NCBI GenBank assembly: GCA_009668925.1
Contig: SBEK01000034.1
Location: 1 to 26,340 of the forward strand
DNA from: Deltaproteobacteria bacterium
Lineage (GTDB): Bacteria > Desulfobacterota > Syntrophia > Syntrophales > Smithellaceae
Direction: 5' to 3'
DNA length: 26,340 nucleotides
The first letter of the stretch is position 1, and each line of letters begins with the position of its first letter. Below, in pieces: positions 1-7,630 of the stretch. The notes beneath the pieces were generated by a model. The model worked only from the letters and a program-made list of their open reading frames with translations. It had not been told where the DNA came from and made no database searches. A program made the position numbers and the translations under genes.

Positions 1-1
1 G

Positions 2-469
2 TCCACCGAGATGCTCGAACACACCTCCTGCCCGGAAAATATTCTGAGGGAACTTGTAAGAGTGGGGAAGCCCGGCGCCAGGTATCTGATCACCGTACCC
101 GATGCCCGTTCGGAAGTCCTGCAAAAGCCGGTGGCGCAGCCCGGCTACTTCGCGGAGCCGAATCATATTCAGATTTTTGACCGGCAGCGTTTTGTCCGTC
201 TGGTGGAGGCATCCGGTCTGCAGGTGGAACGCTATGACACATGGGGCTTCTTCTGGACGGTCTTTATGGCGCTGTTCTGGATCGCCAAGCGCAGCGAGGG
301 CATAGACGGCGCCGTTCTCGACAGCATCAAACCTCCGTATCACCCGGTTCTGCAAAGCTGGTCCAACACCTGGGCGCAGTTGATGGAACTGGAAGGCGCG
401 GAAAAATTAATGGCGTCCTTCGATCAGGTTTTGCCCAAGACCCAGGTGATCATTGCCCGGAAGGCGTAA
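2..469 (+). CDS. Class I SAM-dependent methyltransferase, C-terminal part (5' truncated by window edge)
   Basis: The frame is open from the first bases of the window to a TAA at 467-469, so the gene begins outside. The first visible residues, STEMLEH, match the post-II motif of class I methyltransferases (usually S/D-x-E-V-L-E-H), so the SAM-binding N-terminal half lies to the left. It is followed by the usual strand with LITVPD and then a pattern rich in aromatic residues (WGFFWTVFMALFW), typical of the variable C-terminal cap of Methyltransf_11/23 proteins. The ATG at 11 is internal to the motif and is not the start. The substrate cannot be inferred. The gene converges on the acyl-CoA dehydrogenase, with 59 bases between the stops. 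Confidence 0.8.
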   Translation, partial: STEMLEHTSCPENILRELVRVGKPGARYLITVPDARSEVLQKPVAQPGYFAEPNHIQIFDRQRFVRLVEASGLQVERYDTWGFFWTVFMALFWIAKRSEGIDGAVLDSIKPPYHPVLQSWSNTWAQLMELEGAEKLMASFDQVLPKTQVIIARKA

Positions 470-517
470 ATCCGTATGACCGGATCTGCGCCGCGGACGG
501 ATATACAACGTTTTTTT
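470..517 (+). terminator. Possible weak terminator between convergent genes
   Basis: ATCCGT at 470-475 pairs with ACGGAT at 497-502, with an inner CCG/CGG pairing (480-482 with 494-496). A run of seven T follows at 511-517. The 8-nt gap between stem and T-run and the large loop make this marginal. Confidence 0.25.
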
Positions 518-528
518 GTCGCTTCGGT

Positions 529-1671
529 CTATCTGGCCTGCAGCGCCCGGCCGATCGTCATGATTTCGGCTTCTTTGGTCCCTTCATAGAGCTCCAGGAT
601 TTTGGCATCGCGATACCATTTCTGCACCGGATATTCTTCGATGTAGCCGTAACCGCCGTGCAGCTCGACGGCGCAATTGGCGCAGAAGACGGCGGTCTGC
701 CCCCCGTAGAATTTGGCCATGGCGGCCAGCGTATAATCCGGCTTTCCCTGATCGATGAGCCACGCCGATTTGTAAACGAGCCCGCGCAGCGCTTCGATGC
801 GGATCGCCATCTCGGTGAGCTTCATTTGCGACAGCTGAAAGGAGCCCAGCGGAGCGCCGAAGGCCGATCTTTCCTTGACGTATTTAATGCTGGTCTCCAG
901 GCAGGCTTCCGACAGGCCCAACGCCTGGCCGGAAACCATCACGCGCGTGATGTCAAAAAAATGCATGAGCTGGCGAAAGCCGTGGCCTTCTTTGCCCACG
1001 AGATGGGTCTGCGGAACGCGCACGTCCTCCAGGGCGATTTCCGCGGTATCGCTCGCCCGGATACCCATTTTTCCGTGAATCTTGCTGCGGGTTATCCCCG
1101 GGGCATCGGCCGGAATGATGATCAGGCTGAAGCTGTTGTGCTTCTTTTGGTCCGGATTGGTGATGCACTGAGCCACCATGAAGTCGCAAACCGTCCCGTT
1201 GGTGATGAACATTTTACTGCCGTTGATGACGTAATCCTTGCCGTCTTTGACCGCGCGCGTTTTGTAACCGGAGACATCGGTTCCGGCATTGGGCTCGGTG
1301 TAGGCGCCGGCGCAGACTTTTACGCCCTGGCAGATCGGCGGCAGATACATTTGCTTCTGTTCTTCGGTGCCGTAATTCAGGATGGATTCGCAGCCGAAAC
1401 CCGAGGCGACGATGTTGAGGCCGATGCCCATGTCCACTTTGGATATTTCTTCGGTGATAATGGTGTTGCCCAAGATGCCGGCGCCGGATCCGCCGTAGGC
1501 TTCCGGAATCCAGGCGCCGACCAGGCCGTTTTCGGCCGCCTTTTTTCGGATGTTGGGTGTATATTTCTCATGTTCATCGCATTCCTGGGAAACCGGGCCG
1601 ACTTCCGCCACGGCAAATTTATAGGCCATTTCTTTCAACATTTTCATTTCTTCGGTGAGTTCAAAATCCAT
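529..1671 (-). CDS. Acyl-CoA dehydrogenase
   Basis: This 380-residue FAD enzyme would introduce a 2,3-double bond into an acyl-CoA and pass electrons to ETF, in the cytoplasm. The family layout is complete: N-terminal helical domain, middle beta domain with the CAGAYTEPNAGTD and KMFITNGT segments that contact FAD and substrate, and C-terminal helical domain. The catalytic base is visible as Glu363 in LYEGTKEAE, the MCAD-type position. The start is well supported: AAGGAGA lies a few bases upstream of the ATG at 1671. It is 74 bases downstream of the hydroxyacyl-CoA dehydrogenase and probably co-transcribed with it. The sequence style resembles dehydrogenases of syntrophic and sulfate-reducing bacteria that act on short-chain, glutaryl- or alicyclic acyl-CoAs. 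Chain length or ring specificity is not readable here. Confidence 0.92.
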   Translation of the reverse strand: MDFELTEEMKMLKEMAYKFAVAEVGPVSQECDEHEKYTPNIRKKAAENGLVGAWIPEAYGGSGAGILGNTIITEEISKVDMGIGLNIVASGFGCESILNYGTEEQKQMYLPPICQGVKVCAGAYTEPNAGTDVSGYKTRAVKDGKDYVINGSKMFITNGTVCDFMVAQCITNPDQKKHNSFSLIIIPADAPGITRSKIHGKMGIRASDTAEIALEDVRVPQTHLVGKEGHGFRQLMHFFDITRVMVSGQALGLSEACLETSIKYVKERSAFGAPLGSFQLSQMKLTEMAIRIEALRGLVYKSAWLIDQGKPDYTLAAMAKFYGGQTAVFCANCAVELHGGYGYIEEYPVQKWYRDAKILELYEGTKEAEIMTIGRALQAR

Positions 1672-1745
1672 GATTATTTCTCCTTTTCATCAGGCGCAGG
1701 ATCGCCGTGACGGCATCTACGGAATCATCTGCGTCGCAATATATT

Positions 1746-2600
1746 TTATTTTGTGTAATCGTAAACCCCTTTGCCGGACTTGCGCCCGTAATTCCCGGCG
1801 CGGACGAGCTTTCGCAAAATAGGGGCGGGCCGGTACTTATCGCCCAGTTCCCTGTGCAGCCCCTCGACCACGCGCAGCAGGGTTTCGTTGCCCACGAGAT
1901 CCGCGAGCGCCAGCGGGCCGATCGGATGATTGCAGCCCAGAACCATGCCCTTGTCGATATCCTCGGCCGACGCGAGGCCTTCGTCAAGCACGAAGAAGGC
2001 TTCATTCAGCATGGTGCAGAGAATCCGGTTGACGACAAAGGCCGGGGCCTCTTTGACGATGATGACTTCTTTGCCGATTTTTTGGCCCCAGGCTCGGGCC
2101 GTCGCCAGCGTCTCATCGGAGGTCTGGTGGCCGCGGATGATTTCCAGAAGGCGCATGACCGGCACAGGATTGAAGAAGTGCGTGCCGATAAACCGGTCCG
2201 GCCTGCCGGTCACAGCCGCCATTTCCGTGATGCTCAGTCCCGATGTATTGGTAAAGAACAGGCAGTGACCGGGGACGACGGCTTCGAGTTCGGCATACAC
2301 CTTTTTCTTGACGTCCATGACCTCAATGACGACTTCCACAACGATGTCCGCCCCGGACGCCGCTTCTTTCAAGTCCAGCGTCGGCTTGATGCGGGCCAGG
2401 ACTGCGTTCATATGGTCGGGGGTCATCTTTCCTTTTTCCACGTCCCGGCCCAAATTCTTTTTGATCGTATTCATTCCGCCGTCAACGAACCTTTGTTCGA
2501 TATCCCGTACGGCAACATCATAACCCGCCTGGGCGCATATCTGCGCAATGCCGCTGCCCATTAAGCCGGCGCCCAAAACACAAACCTTCTTAATTTCCAT
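1746..2600 (-). CDS. hbd: 3-hydroxyacyl-CoA (3-hydroxybutyryl-CoA) dehydrogenase
   Basis: This 284-residue enzyme interconverts 3-hydroxyacyl-CoA and 3-oxoacyl-CoA with NAD(P). The N-terminal Rossmann fold shows [10 protein letters not shown] (G10, G12, G15). The catalytic region shows NTSGLSI (S120), [11 protein letters not shown] (H141), E153 and N191. The C-terminal 3HCDH domain ends in [14 protein letters not shown], as in clostridial and deltaproteobacterial Hbd/PaaH proteins of about 280 residues. The open frame continues upstream to 2861, but that part has no family similarity. The ATG at 2600 follows AAGGAGAG at a normal distance and begins the nucleotide-binding strand directly, so I chose it. 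It is the first gene of a probable two-gene beta-oxidation operon. Whether it serves degradation or synthesis cannot be told. Confidence 0.93.
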   Translation of the reverse strand: MEIKKVCVLGAGLMGSGIAQICAQAGYDVAVRDIEQRFVDGGMNTIKKNLGRDVEKGKMTPDHMNAVLARIKPTLDLKEAASGADIVVEVVIEVMDVKKKVYAELEAVVPGHCLFFTNTSGLSITEMAAVTGRPDRFIGTHFFNPVPVMRLLEIIRGHQTSDETLATARAWGQKIGKEVIIVKEAPAFVVNRILCTMLNEAFFVLDEGLASAEDIDKGMVLGCNHPIGPLALADLVGNETLLRVVEGLHRELGDKYRPAPILRKLVRAGNYGRKSGKGVYDYTK

Positions 2601-2670
2601 AGCGAACTCTCCTTGCAGCTGTATTGAATTAATTAGATGACCGTATCTCCCGGTAAGACAAGCGTTGAAA

Positions 2671-2699
2671 AAATAACAATATCCTGACTGCGAAGTCAA
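2671..2699 (-). promoter_or_regulatory. Candidate sigma70 promoter for hbd operon
   Basis: On the minus strand TTGACT (2699-2694) is followed by 17 bases and then TTATTT (2676-2671), a good -35 with a poor -10. The start would lie about 65 bases before the hbd ATG. It is divergent from the strong promoter at 2812-2840. Confidence 0.4.
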
Positions 2700-2811
2700 G
2701 AAGAAAGGCGCCGCGAAAGCGGTTATTTGATCAGGGACGGTCTCTTTTTTGAAGACTGGCCAGTTGATCCGGCGAGCTAAATTTAAAAAGGTTTGCCGCG
2801 CGGTGATTTCC

Positions 2812-2840
2812 TTGACAGGCCAATCCAAGTTTCCTATACT
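2812..2840 (+). promoter_or_regulatory. Near-consensus sigma70 promoter
   Basis: TTGACA (2812-2817), a 17-base spacer and TATACT (2835-2840) match the housekeeping consensus at 11 of 12 positions with optimal spacing. The predicted start near 2847 leaves a leader of about 48 bases before the ATG at 2895. The -10 context TTTCCTATACTC recurs exactly in the promoter at 20701. Confidence 0.8.
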
Positions 2841-2894
2841 CTCCACAAAGAAGAATTTCATCGATCGACAAGAGTGTGCAAAGGGGATGGAATT

Positions 2895-3377
2895 ATGAAA
2901 GAAGGATTAAAACGGATTCCGGTTGTCATCAGCGTCATTTTCCTGATGGGATATCTGGCGGGGGCGTTTGCCGGGGATGATCGGTTTATCGCCCATCGCA
3001 CCAATGGCACGGTCCTGGATACAAAGACGGCATTGATGTGGGCGGCGGTGGACAACGGCACCGACATCACCTGGGAGGCTGCAAAATCCTACTGCGAAAA
3101 TTATGACGCCGGCGGCTATCGGGACTGGCGGATGCCGACGCCCGGGGAACTGGCCGGTTTGTATGAAGCGGCCCGGACGGCTGGGGCACAGTGCGCAGGA
3201 GAATTCAAGATTCATGTGGCGACGGATTTCATCCGGGTGACGTGCTTTGCCGCGTGGACCTCGGAAACGCGCGGTCCCGACGCGACGCAATTCAGTTTTG
3301 TTTACGGCACGCTCTCTCCGTATCGGCAATCGCACACATACGGGGTGCGGGCGATACCCGTGCGGACTGCCAAATAG
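2895..3377 (+). CDS. Exported DUF1566 (Lcl C-terminal-like) domain protein
   Basis: This 160-residue protein has a signal peptide: basic MKEGLKR, a hydrophobic core to about residue 24, and an AFA cleavage site near residue 26. The mature part carries the DUF1566/Lcl_C pattern: [20 protein letters not shown], then [13 protein letters not shown], then [14 protein letters not shown]. In this family the tryptophans and the DWR(L/M)PT core define a small extracytoplasmic fold of unknown biochemical role. Cysteines near residues 67, 99 and 115 could form disulfides. The ATG at 2895 is preferred over the upstream in-frame ATG at 2793, because it follows AAGGGGATGG, begins the signal peptide, and lies downstream of the promoter at 2812-2840. 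The function is unknown. Confidence 0.82.
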   Translation: MKEGLKRIPVVISVIFLMGYLAGAFAGDDRFIAHRTNGTVLDTKTALMWAAVDNGTDITWEAAKSYCENYDAGGYRDWRMPTPGELAGLYEAARTAGAQCAGEFKIHVATDFIRVTCFAAWTSETRGPDATQFSFVYGTLSPYRQSHTYGVRAIPVRTAK

Positions 3378-3454
3378 GTGCGGATCAGAACAGTGAAGAT
3401 CGCATTGCAACCCGCTCAGGTCCCCCGGACGCTGTGACGGCAAGGAGGTGTTCC

Positions 3455-3769
3455 ATGAAAAGGAAATTGATCGCGTTTCTGGTAATGATCACCCTGCTCG
3501 CAGGCGCGACGCCGGCCCTGGCCAATGAGCCGACCGATGCCTACATCATCCCCGATGTTTTGCTGGCCAGGCCCCTGGGACTCACGGCCATTGTCATCGG
3601 CTCGGTGATATTCGTCATTGCGCTGCCCGTCGCCATTCCCTCCGGCAGCGTCCGGAAAGTGGGGCAGCGGCTCGTGGCGGATCCGGTCGAATTTACTTTC
3701 GTAAGACCCGTCGGTGATTTCGACTATAAGCTGGGAACGTGGTCAAGAAATGAAGATTTGAAAGAATAA
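3455..3769 (+). CDS. Small conserved exported protein with one membrane segment
   Basis: A 104-residue protein with a signal peptide (MKRK, then a hydrophobic stretch, ALA cleavage site near residue 23) and one further hydrophobic segment at about residues 42-62. The DVLLARPLGL motif before the membrane segment and the FTFVRPVGDF motif after it are hallmarks I recognise from small conserved proteins of unknown function in many proteobacteria. The start at 3455 is set by AAGGAGG at 3442-3448 and by the signal peptide; the longer open frame from 3191 overlaps the upstream gene and is ignored. The gap from the DUF1566 gene is 77 bases without a terminator, so co-transcription is plausible. No enzymatic residues are evident. 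Confidence 0.75.
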   Translation: MKRKLIAFLVMITLLAGATPALANEPTDAYIIPDVLLARPLGLTAIVIGSVIFVIALPVAIPSGSVRKVGQRLVADPVEFTFVRPVGDFDYKLGTWSRNEDLKE

Positions 3770-3810
3770 AGCGGATTTCTTCTCCCCCTCCGGGAATTCG
3801 CGGATCCAAA

Positions 3811-3840
3811 GTCCCTGCCCCGCAGGCGCGAGGCAGGGAC
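3811..3840. terminator. Strong 9-bp hairpin between convergent genes (possible bidirectional terminator)
   Basis: GTCCCTGCC (3811-3819) and GGCAGGGAC (3832-3840) form a perfect 9-bp GC-rich stem with a 12-base loop. It sits between the plus-strand gene ending at 3769 and prc ending at 4041. No T-run follows on the plus strand and only TTT on the minus strand, so it may act as a Rho-dependent or processing boundary, or be a dispersed palindromic repeat. Confidence 0.45.
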
Positions 3841-4040
3841 ACCCTGATATTCCAGAGCCTATTTCCCGATGCCTTTCGTTATCCGTCCGGATCATGACGG
3901 CTTATCGACTACCTGCCGCTCCATTCGGCGGGGTCTTCACGCAGCATTCAAGACATTTCAATGAATGAATTCCCGCCGCGGCAAGAAGAGAGAACCGATT
4001 GTAGCCAATCTTCGGAAAGTCTTCATCGCGGCTGCCTCTC

Positions 4041-6134
4041 CTAAGGCATCGATCGCATCGCTGCCATATCGGCAAGAACGTTTACACTCTCATTTACGAA
4101 CGGGGCATACTGATCACGGGCCTTCTTGCGGAGCTCGGCCGGTGTATCTTTGGCCTTGCCTGCGCCTTCCTTCTCTATGGCCTTGCGCAAGTCGGCGATA
4201 CGGATGATGCCTTTTTTGCCCGCGGCCTCTTTATTGTTCTTGATGATCTCGATGAATTTCTCATCCTGGGCGACCCGGGCTTTGGACTTCATGGCCAGTT
4301 TGGAGAGCAGAAACGGATCCACGGGTTTCCAGACTGGACGATGGGTTCCCCGCTTGCCGAGGAAGGGCGCGATCGTCTGAGCCGGAAGCGAATAATCCAG
4401 CGCCGTTTCCCCGACGTCCTGGAAAACAAACCAGAGGGGCAGCCGTACATCCGCCTCGACACCGGTCTTCTGCGTCGACTTGCCGCCCGGCAGGAAGTAA
4501 AGAGCGGTGGTGACTTTCATATTGCCCAAATCCCGGGGCAGCAGGGTCAATGACTGAACAGAGCCCTTGCCGAACGTATGGTCCGATCCGACGATCACCG
4601 CGCGGTGGTAATCTTTAAGAGCGCCGGCGACGATCTCACTGGCCGAAGCGCTAAGCCGGCTGGTCAGCACAACCAGCGGGCCGGTATAGATCGCCTCGGG
4701 ATCTTCGGCGGGAAATGCGATCACCTCGCGGCTGTCGCTCGGAGTAGTCGCGGCCGAACCGTTGGCGAGAATGGTGACCTGACCGCGGCTGTCCTTGACC
4801 GCCACAATGCCCCCCTGGCCGAGAAAAAGGCCGGTCAGGCGAACGGCCTCGCCCAGGAGCCCGCCGGTATTGCGCGACAGGTCGAGCACGAGCCCGTCGA
4901 CATGCTGCCCGCGGGCCTCGGCAAGAAGGTCTTTTACATCCTGATAGCAGGATTTGTTGCTTTTTTCGTCGCCGTAGAAAGAGGGGAGGTCGATCACGCC
5001 GAAACGATAGAGCTTGTCGCCGGTCGGCCGGGTCACGTAAGTGATTTTGGCTGCCTGCTCCTTAATGTCGATTTTGTCGCGCATAATCGTGATATCGAAG
5101 CGGTAGGTACGTTCCTCCTGCCGGAGGATGGTCAGGGTGACCTGCGTTCCTTTTTTGCCGCGAATCATTTTGATCACGTCGCGCAGATCCATATCGATTA
5201 CATTCACGGGTTTTTCCGCTTCCTGGGCGACGGCGATAATCTTGTCTTTCGGCTTGAGCCGGCCCGTGCGCTCGGCGCCTCCACCGGGCATCAACTCCTC
5301 GATGACGGTGAAGCCGTTATCGCTGCTGAGCACCGCTCCGATTCCCTCCAGGGAAAGCTGCATATGAATCTGGAGATCCGCGAAATTTTCCGCCGACAGA
5401 TAACTGGTATGCGGATCCAGGGCCATGGCGAAAGCTTCGGCGGCGCTCGTTACGAGTTTCTCAGGATGGCGCTCGATGATCCGCATGGTCTGCAGTTCAT
5501 AACGGTGGATTTGTTTCTTTTTCGCTTCCGCAAAGTCGATGCCGGCCAGCAGGTCGTTTTCAATCTGGAATTGCACGACCTTCCTCAAGAGCGCCTGCTT
5601 TTCCGCAGCCGTCTTCACGTAGGGGCGTTTGTTGACGTCGATGAGCAGCTGGGCCGATTCGTCGATCCGGTATTCCGAATCGAGAATTTCTCTAACCATC
5701 GCTTCACTTTCGCGCGCCCGGGCGACGAGGGCATCATACACCGGCCTCAGTGAACCGCAATTTCCCGCCTGCACACTGGCAAACAGGCTGCGCAGGCTGT
5801 TCCTGAATGCTGCCACATCCGAGTCGTAGAGGAGCGTTTTTGACGGATCGAAGCTTTTGATCATTTGATCAACGGCGCGCGTCTTGATATCCCCGGTCAG
5901 ACTCTTCATGGCGTAGTGGTTCGCCAGGTAAGTGCCCATCAGCGTCGGCAGGTTGTTGCAGCTGAGGTTCTCGGCCTCCGACGAGGAGACGGGCAGCAAC
6001 AGGACAACGAGCAGAAACACCAGCAATTTTCTGAAAAAAGCGCCGTACCGGCCGTCGAAGGTCGCCTTGCGCCCCTGAGGGTCGTTCGAGGTATTTCCCG
6101 GGCCGGTTGCGCTCATTGGATTGCCCATTGCCAT
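4041..6134 (-). CDS. prc: Tail-specific protease Prc/Tsp (S41A carboxyl-terminal processing peptidase)
   Basis: This 697-residue periplasmic protease degrades or trims proteins from their C-terminus. Domains in order: a long positively charged n-region, membrane signal at about 36-50, N-terminal helical domain to about 250 ending in the MALDPHTSYLSAENF signature, PDZ domain at about 255-345, S41 peptidase core at about 375-560, and a Tsp-type C-terminal domain to 690. The Ser-Lys dyad is present: SASASE has Ser497 at the position of E. coli Ser430, and FGKG supplies Lys523. Length is close to E. coli Tsp (about 680). The start at 6134 follows AGGAGG seven bases upstream; this gives an unusually long pre-signal segment of about 35 residues, so a later start cannot be fully excluded. 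It has its own promoter at 6200-6228. Confidence 0.95.
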   Translation of the reverse strand: MAMGNPMSATGPGNTSNDPQGRKATFDGRYGAFFRKLLVFLLVVLLLPVSSSEAENLSCNNLPTLMGTYLANHYAMKSLTGDIKTRAVDQMIKSFDPSKTLLYDSDVAAFRNSLRSLFASVQAGNCGSLRPVYDALVARARESEAMVREILDSEYRIDESAQLLIDVNKRPYVKTAAEKQALLRKVVQFQIENDLLAGIDFAEAKKKQIHRYELQTMRIIERHPEKLVTSAAEAFAMALDPHTSYLSAENFADLQIHMQLSLEGIGAVLSSDNGFTVIEELMPGGGAERTGRLKPKDKIIAVAQEAEKPVNVIDMDLRDVIKMIRGKKGTQVTLTILRQEERTYRFDITIMRDKIDIKEQAAKITYVTRPTGDKLYRFGVIDLPSFYGDEKSNKSCYQDVKDLLAEARGQHVDGLVLDLSRNTGGLLGEAVRLTGLFLGQGGIVAVKDSRGQVTILANGSAATTPSDSREVIAFPAEDPEAIYTGPLVVLTSRLSASASEIVAGALKDYHRAVIVGSDHTFGKGSVQSLTLLPRDLGNMKVTTALYFLPGGKSTQKTGVEADVRLPLWFVFQDVGETALDYSLPAQTIAPFLGKRGTHRPVWKPVDPFLLSKLAMKSKARVAQDEKFIEIIKNNKEAAGKKGIIRIADLRKAIEKEGAGKAKDTPAELRKKARDQYAPFVNESVNVLADMAAMRSMP

Positions 6135-6199
6135 GCCTGTTCCTCCTGCCTGAAGACGTTTTTAGTATTTTGTTCAATTTCGCGGGTGCGATGGGTGTA

Positions 6200-6228
6200 A
6201 CGATAGAAGGACGGCGGGCATCTGTCAA
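6200..6228 (-). promoter_or_regulatory. Sigma70 promoter for prc
   Basis: On the minus strand TTGACA (6228-6223), 17 bases, TATCGT (6205-6200). The leader before the prc ATG would be about 58 bases. The -35 is perfect and the spacing optimal. Confidence 0.7.
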
Positions 6229-6327
6229 GAAGAAAGGAATGAAGAAAGAATGAACGCCGGCTGCGGCAAAGAAAATGATCAACGGGCCTTCCTGCGGCAG
6301 TTGGCCGACGGTGATTTCCAGGGCGGT

Positions 6328-6359
6328 CGTTGTAAGGCAACGTTGTCTTTCGGACAACG
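6328..6359. repeat. Overlapping inverted repeats (CGTTG/CAACG cluster)
   Basis: CGTTG (6328-6332) can pair with CAACG (6338-6342). The next element, CGTTGTC (6341-6347), pairs perfectly with GACAACG (6353-6359) over a TTTCG loop. The two hairpins share bases 6341-6342 and cannot both be fully formed. The site lies about 100 bases upstream of the prc promoter and about 37 bases upstream of the TATAAT of the divergent gene, suitable for an operator or alternative RNA structure. Confidence 0.45.
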
Positions 6360-6395
6360 GCCGGGCGGTCTGCGATCTGGCTATTTGACTCCATT

Positions 6396-6401
6396 TATAA
6401 T
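6396..6401 (+). promoter_or_regulatory. Candidate -10 element for MBL hydrolase gene
   Basis: A perfect TATAAT lies 57 bases before the ATG at 6458. No good -35 is found 16-18 bases upstream; TTGACT at 6385-6390 is only five bases away. If used, it would probably need an activator. Confidence 0.35.
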
Positions 6402-6457
6402 CTGTGCGAGATTGCATCCCGGAATCGACGGCCGGGGACCGTTAAAGGAGACTGCCG

Positions 6458-7423
6458 ATGAAGGTTCATTTCTGGGGCACGCGGGGGTCATTGCCGACGT
6501 CCGTTACGACGCGATCCATCGCATCGAAAATATTCAAGGCGATTCAGGCGTCGCGGACGTGCGAACTGAAGACGGATGAAGCGATTAAAGCATTTATCCG
6601 CGAAGCCTTGCCGTTTTCGGTCCGCGAGAGTTATGGAGGCAATACCGCGTGCGTCGCCATCAGCAATGAACAGGAATATATTGTCTGCGACGCGGGAACA
6701 GGTCTGAGAGACTTAGGACATGAGTATATGAAGTCCAGGGCGGGAGGCCGGGAAAGTCTGCCCCGGGTCTTTCATATCTTTATTTCCCATCTGCACTGGG
6801 ACCATATTCAGGGCTTTCCTTTCTTTACGCCGGCGTATCTGCCCGGCAATCAGATCCGCATTTACGGGCATCATGCCGCTTTGGAGGAAACCTTTGTCCG
6901 CCAGCAGGACCCGCCCTGTTTCCCCGTGCCGCTCAGGGACATGAAAGCGGACATTTCCTTCCACCTGCTTTCTACGGACCATGAGTACGATATCGCCGGT
7001 GTCAAAGTCACCGCCGTCAAACAGAAGCACCCCGGCGATTCTTACGGATACTGTTTTATGGCGAACGGAAAGAAGGTCGTTTACTCGACCGATTCCGAAC
7101 ATGACGCAGGTGCACTGGACGATCATTACCGGTTCATCGAATTTTTCAAGAATGCCGAGCTGTTGATTTTCGATGCGCAGTACAGCTTTCTCGACGCGGT
7201 CGATGCGAAAGAAAACTGGGGGCATTCCAGCAATCTTCTGGGCGTGGAACTGGCGATGCGGGCGGGTGTCAAGCGCCTTTGCCTGTTTCATCATGAGCAT
7301 ACGCTGGATGACGAGGCGCTGGATCAGTTCCTCGCCGATACCGGCAAATATCTGAATATTCTGGACAGTTCATCGGGCATGGAAATCCATCTCGCTTATG
7401 ACGGGCTGTCTATCGAGATCTAA
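6458..7423 (+). CDS. MBL-fold metallo-hydrolase
   Basis: This 321-residue cytoplasmic protein has the metallo-beta-lactamase fold with a complete two-metal site. The SHLHWDH motif gives H111, H113, D115 and H116; H191, D212 and H279 (in FHHEH) supply the other ligands. The opening KVHFWGTRGSLPTS, the YGGNTACV segment and CDAGTG are typical of the PhnP/cAMP-phosphodiesterase-like branch that hydrolyses phosphodiesters or cyclic nucleotides. Residues 20-50 form an insertion between the first strand and YGGNTACV. The start follows AAAGGAGA. No lactamase or glyoxalase signature is seen. Substrate is unknown; a cyclic nucleotide would be notable given the cyclase at 20825, but that link is speculative. 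Confidence 0.87.
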   Translation: MKVHFWGTRGSLPTSVTTRSIASKIFKAIQASRTCELKTDEAIKAFIREALPFSVRESYGGNTACVAISNEQEYIVCDAGTGLRDLGHEYMKSRAGGRESLPRVFHIFISHLHWDHIQGFPFFTPAYLPGNQIRIYGHHAALEETFVRQQDPPCFPVPLRDMKADISFHLLSTDHEYDIAGVKVTAVKQKHPGDSYGYCFMANGKKVVYSTDSEHDAGALDDHYRFIEFFKNAELLIFDAQYSFLDAVDAKENWGHSSNLLGVELAMRAGVKRLCLFHHEHTLDDEALDQFLADTGKYLNILDSSSGMEIHLAYDGLSIEI

Positions 7424-7529
7424 TCCCCGTGTCTTTGTCAAACCCAATCGCACTGCGCACCCCCGGAGTGAAATCTACCCGGTCCGTAACGGCTGTTTGC
7501 ACCTATCGATCATTTGCTTCTGAATCTTC

Positions 7530-7556
7530 TTGACGTCCCTCGGCGTTTCCTATAGG
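7530..7556 (+). promoter_or_regulatory. Possible promoter for Cache protein gene
   Basis: TTGACG (7530-7535) and TATAGG (7551-7556) are separated by only 15 bases, so this is a weak candidate. A start near 7563 would leave a leader of about 70 bases before the GTG at 7631. Confidence 0.3.
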
Positions 7557-7630
7557 TCACACTTCCCGGGAGGGGCTGGTCGAACACGTTGTGGAAGCCC
7601 TGTTGGGACAAGGATAAAGGAGATTTCGGA

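Larger units (their letters stand above)
6135..6457. other. 323-bp divergent intergenic region, prc / MBL hydrolase
   Basis: No convincing gene is seen. It contains the prc promoter (6200-6228, minus strand), a cluster of inverted repeats (6328-6359) and a TATAAT hexamer (6396-6401) upstream of the MBL gene. A plus-strand open frame from 6250 runs into the MBL gene in another frame and lacks a ribosome site. Confidence 0.6.

Noticed and set aside
241..1710. A 489-codon plus-strand open frame opposite the acyl-CoA dehydrogenase
   Set aside because: The minus-strand frame has the complete dehydrogenase signature and a ribosome site; the plus frame has no motif and overlaps the end of the methyltransferase.
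2601..2861. N-terminal extension of the hydroxyacyl-CoA dehydrogenase frame
   Set aside because: The extra 87 residues have no family similarity, the ribosome site is at 2600, and the extension crosses both promoters.
6385..6401. TTGACT and TATAAT as a promoter pair
   Set aside because: Only five bases separate them, so they cannot be contacted together by sigma70; only the -10 is kept as a weak candidate.
6250..6579. A 109-codon plus-strand frame before the MBL hydrolase
   Set aside because: No ribosome site, no motif, and it overlaps the start of the well-supported MBL gene in another frame.
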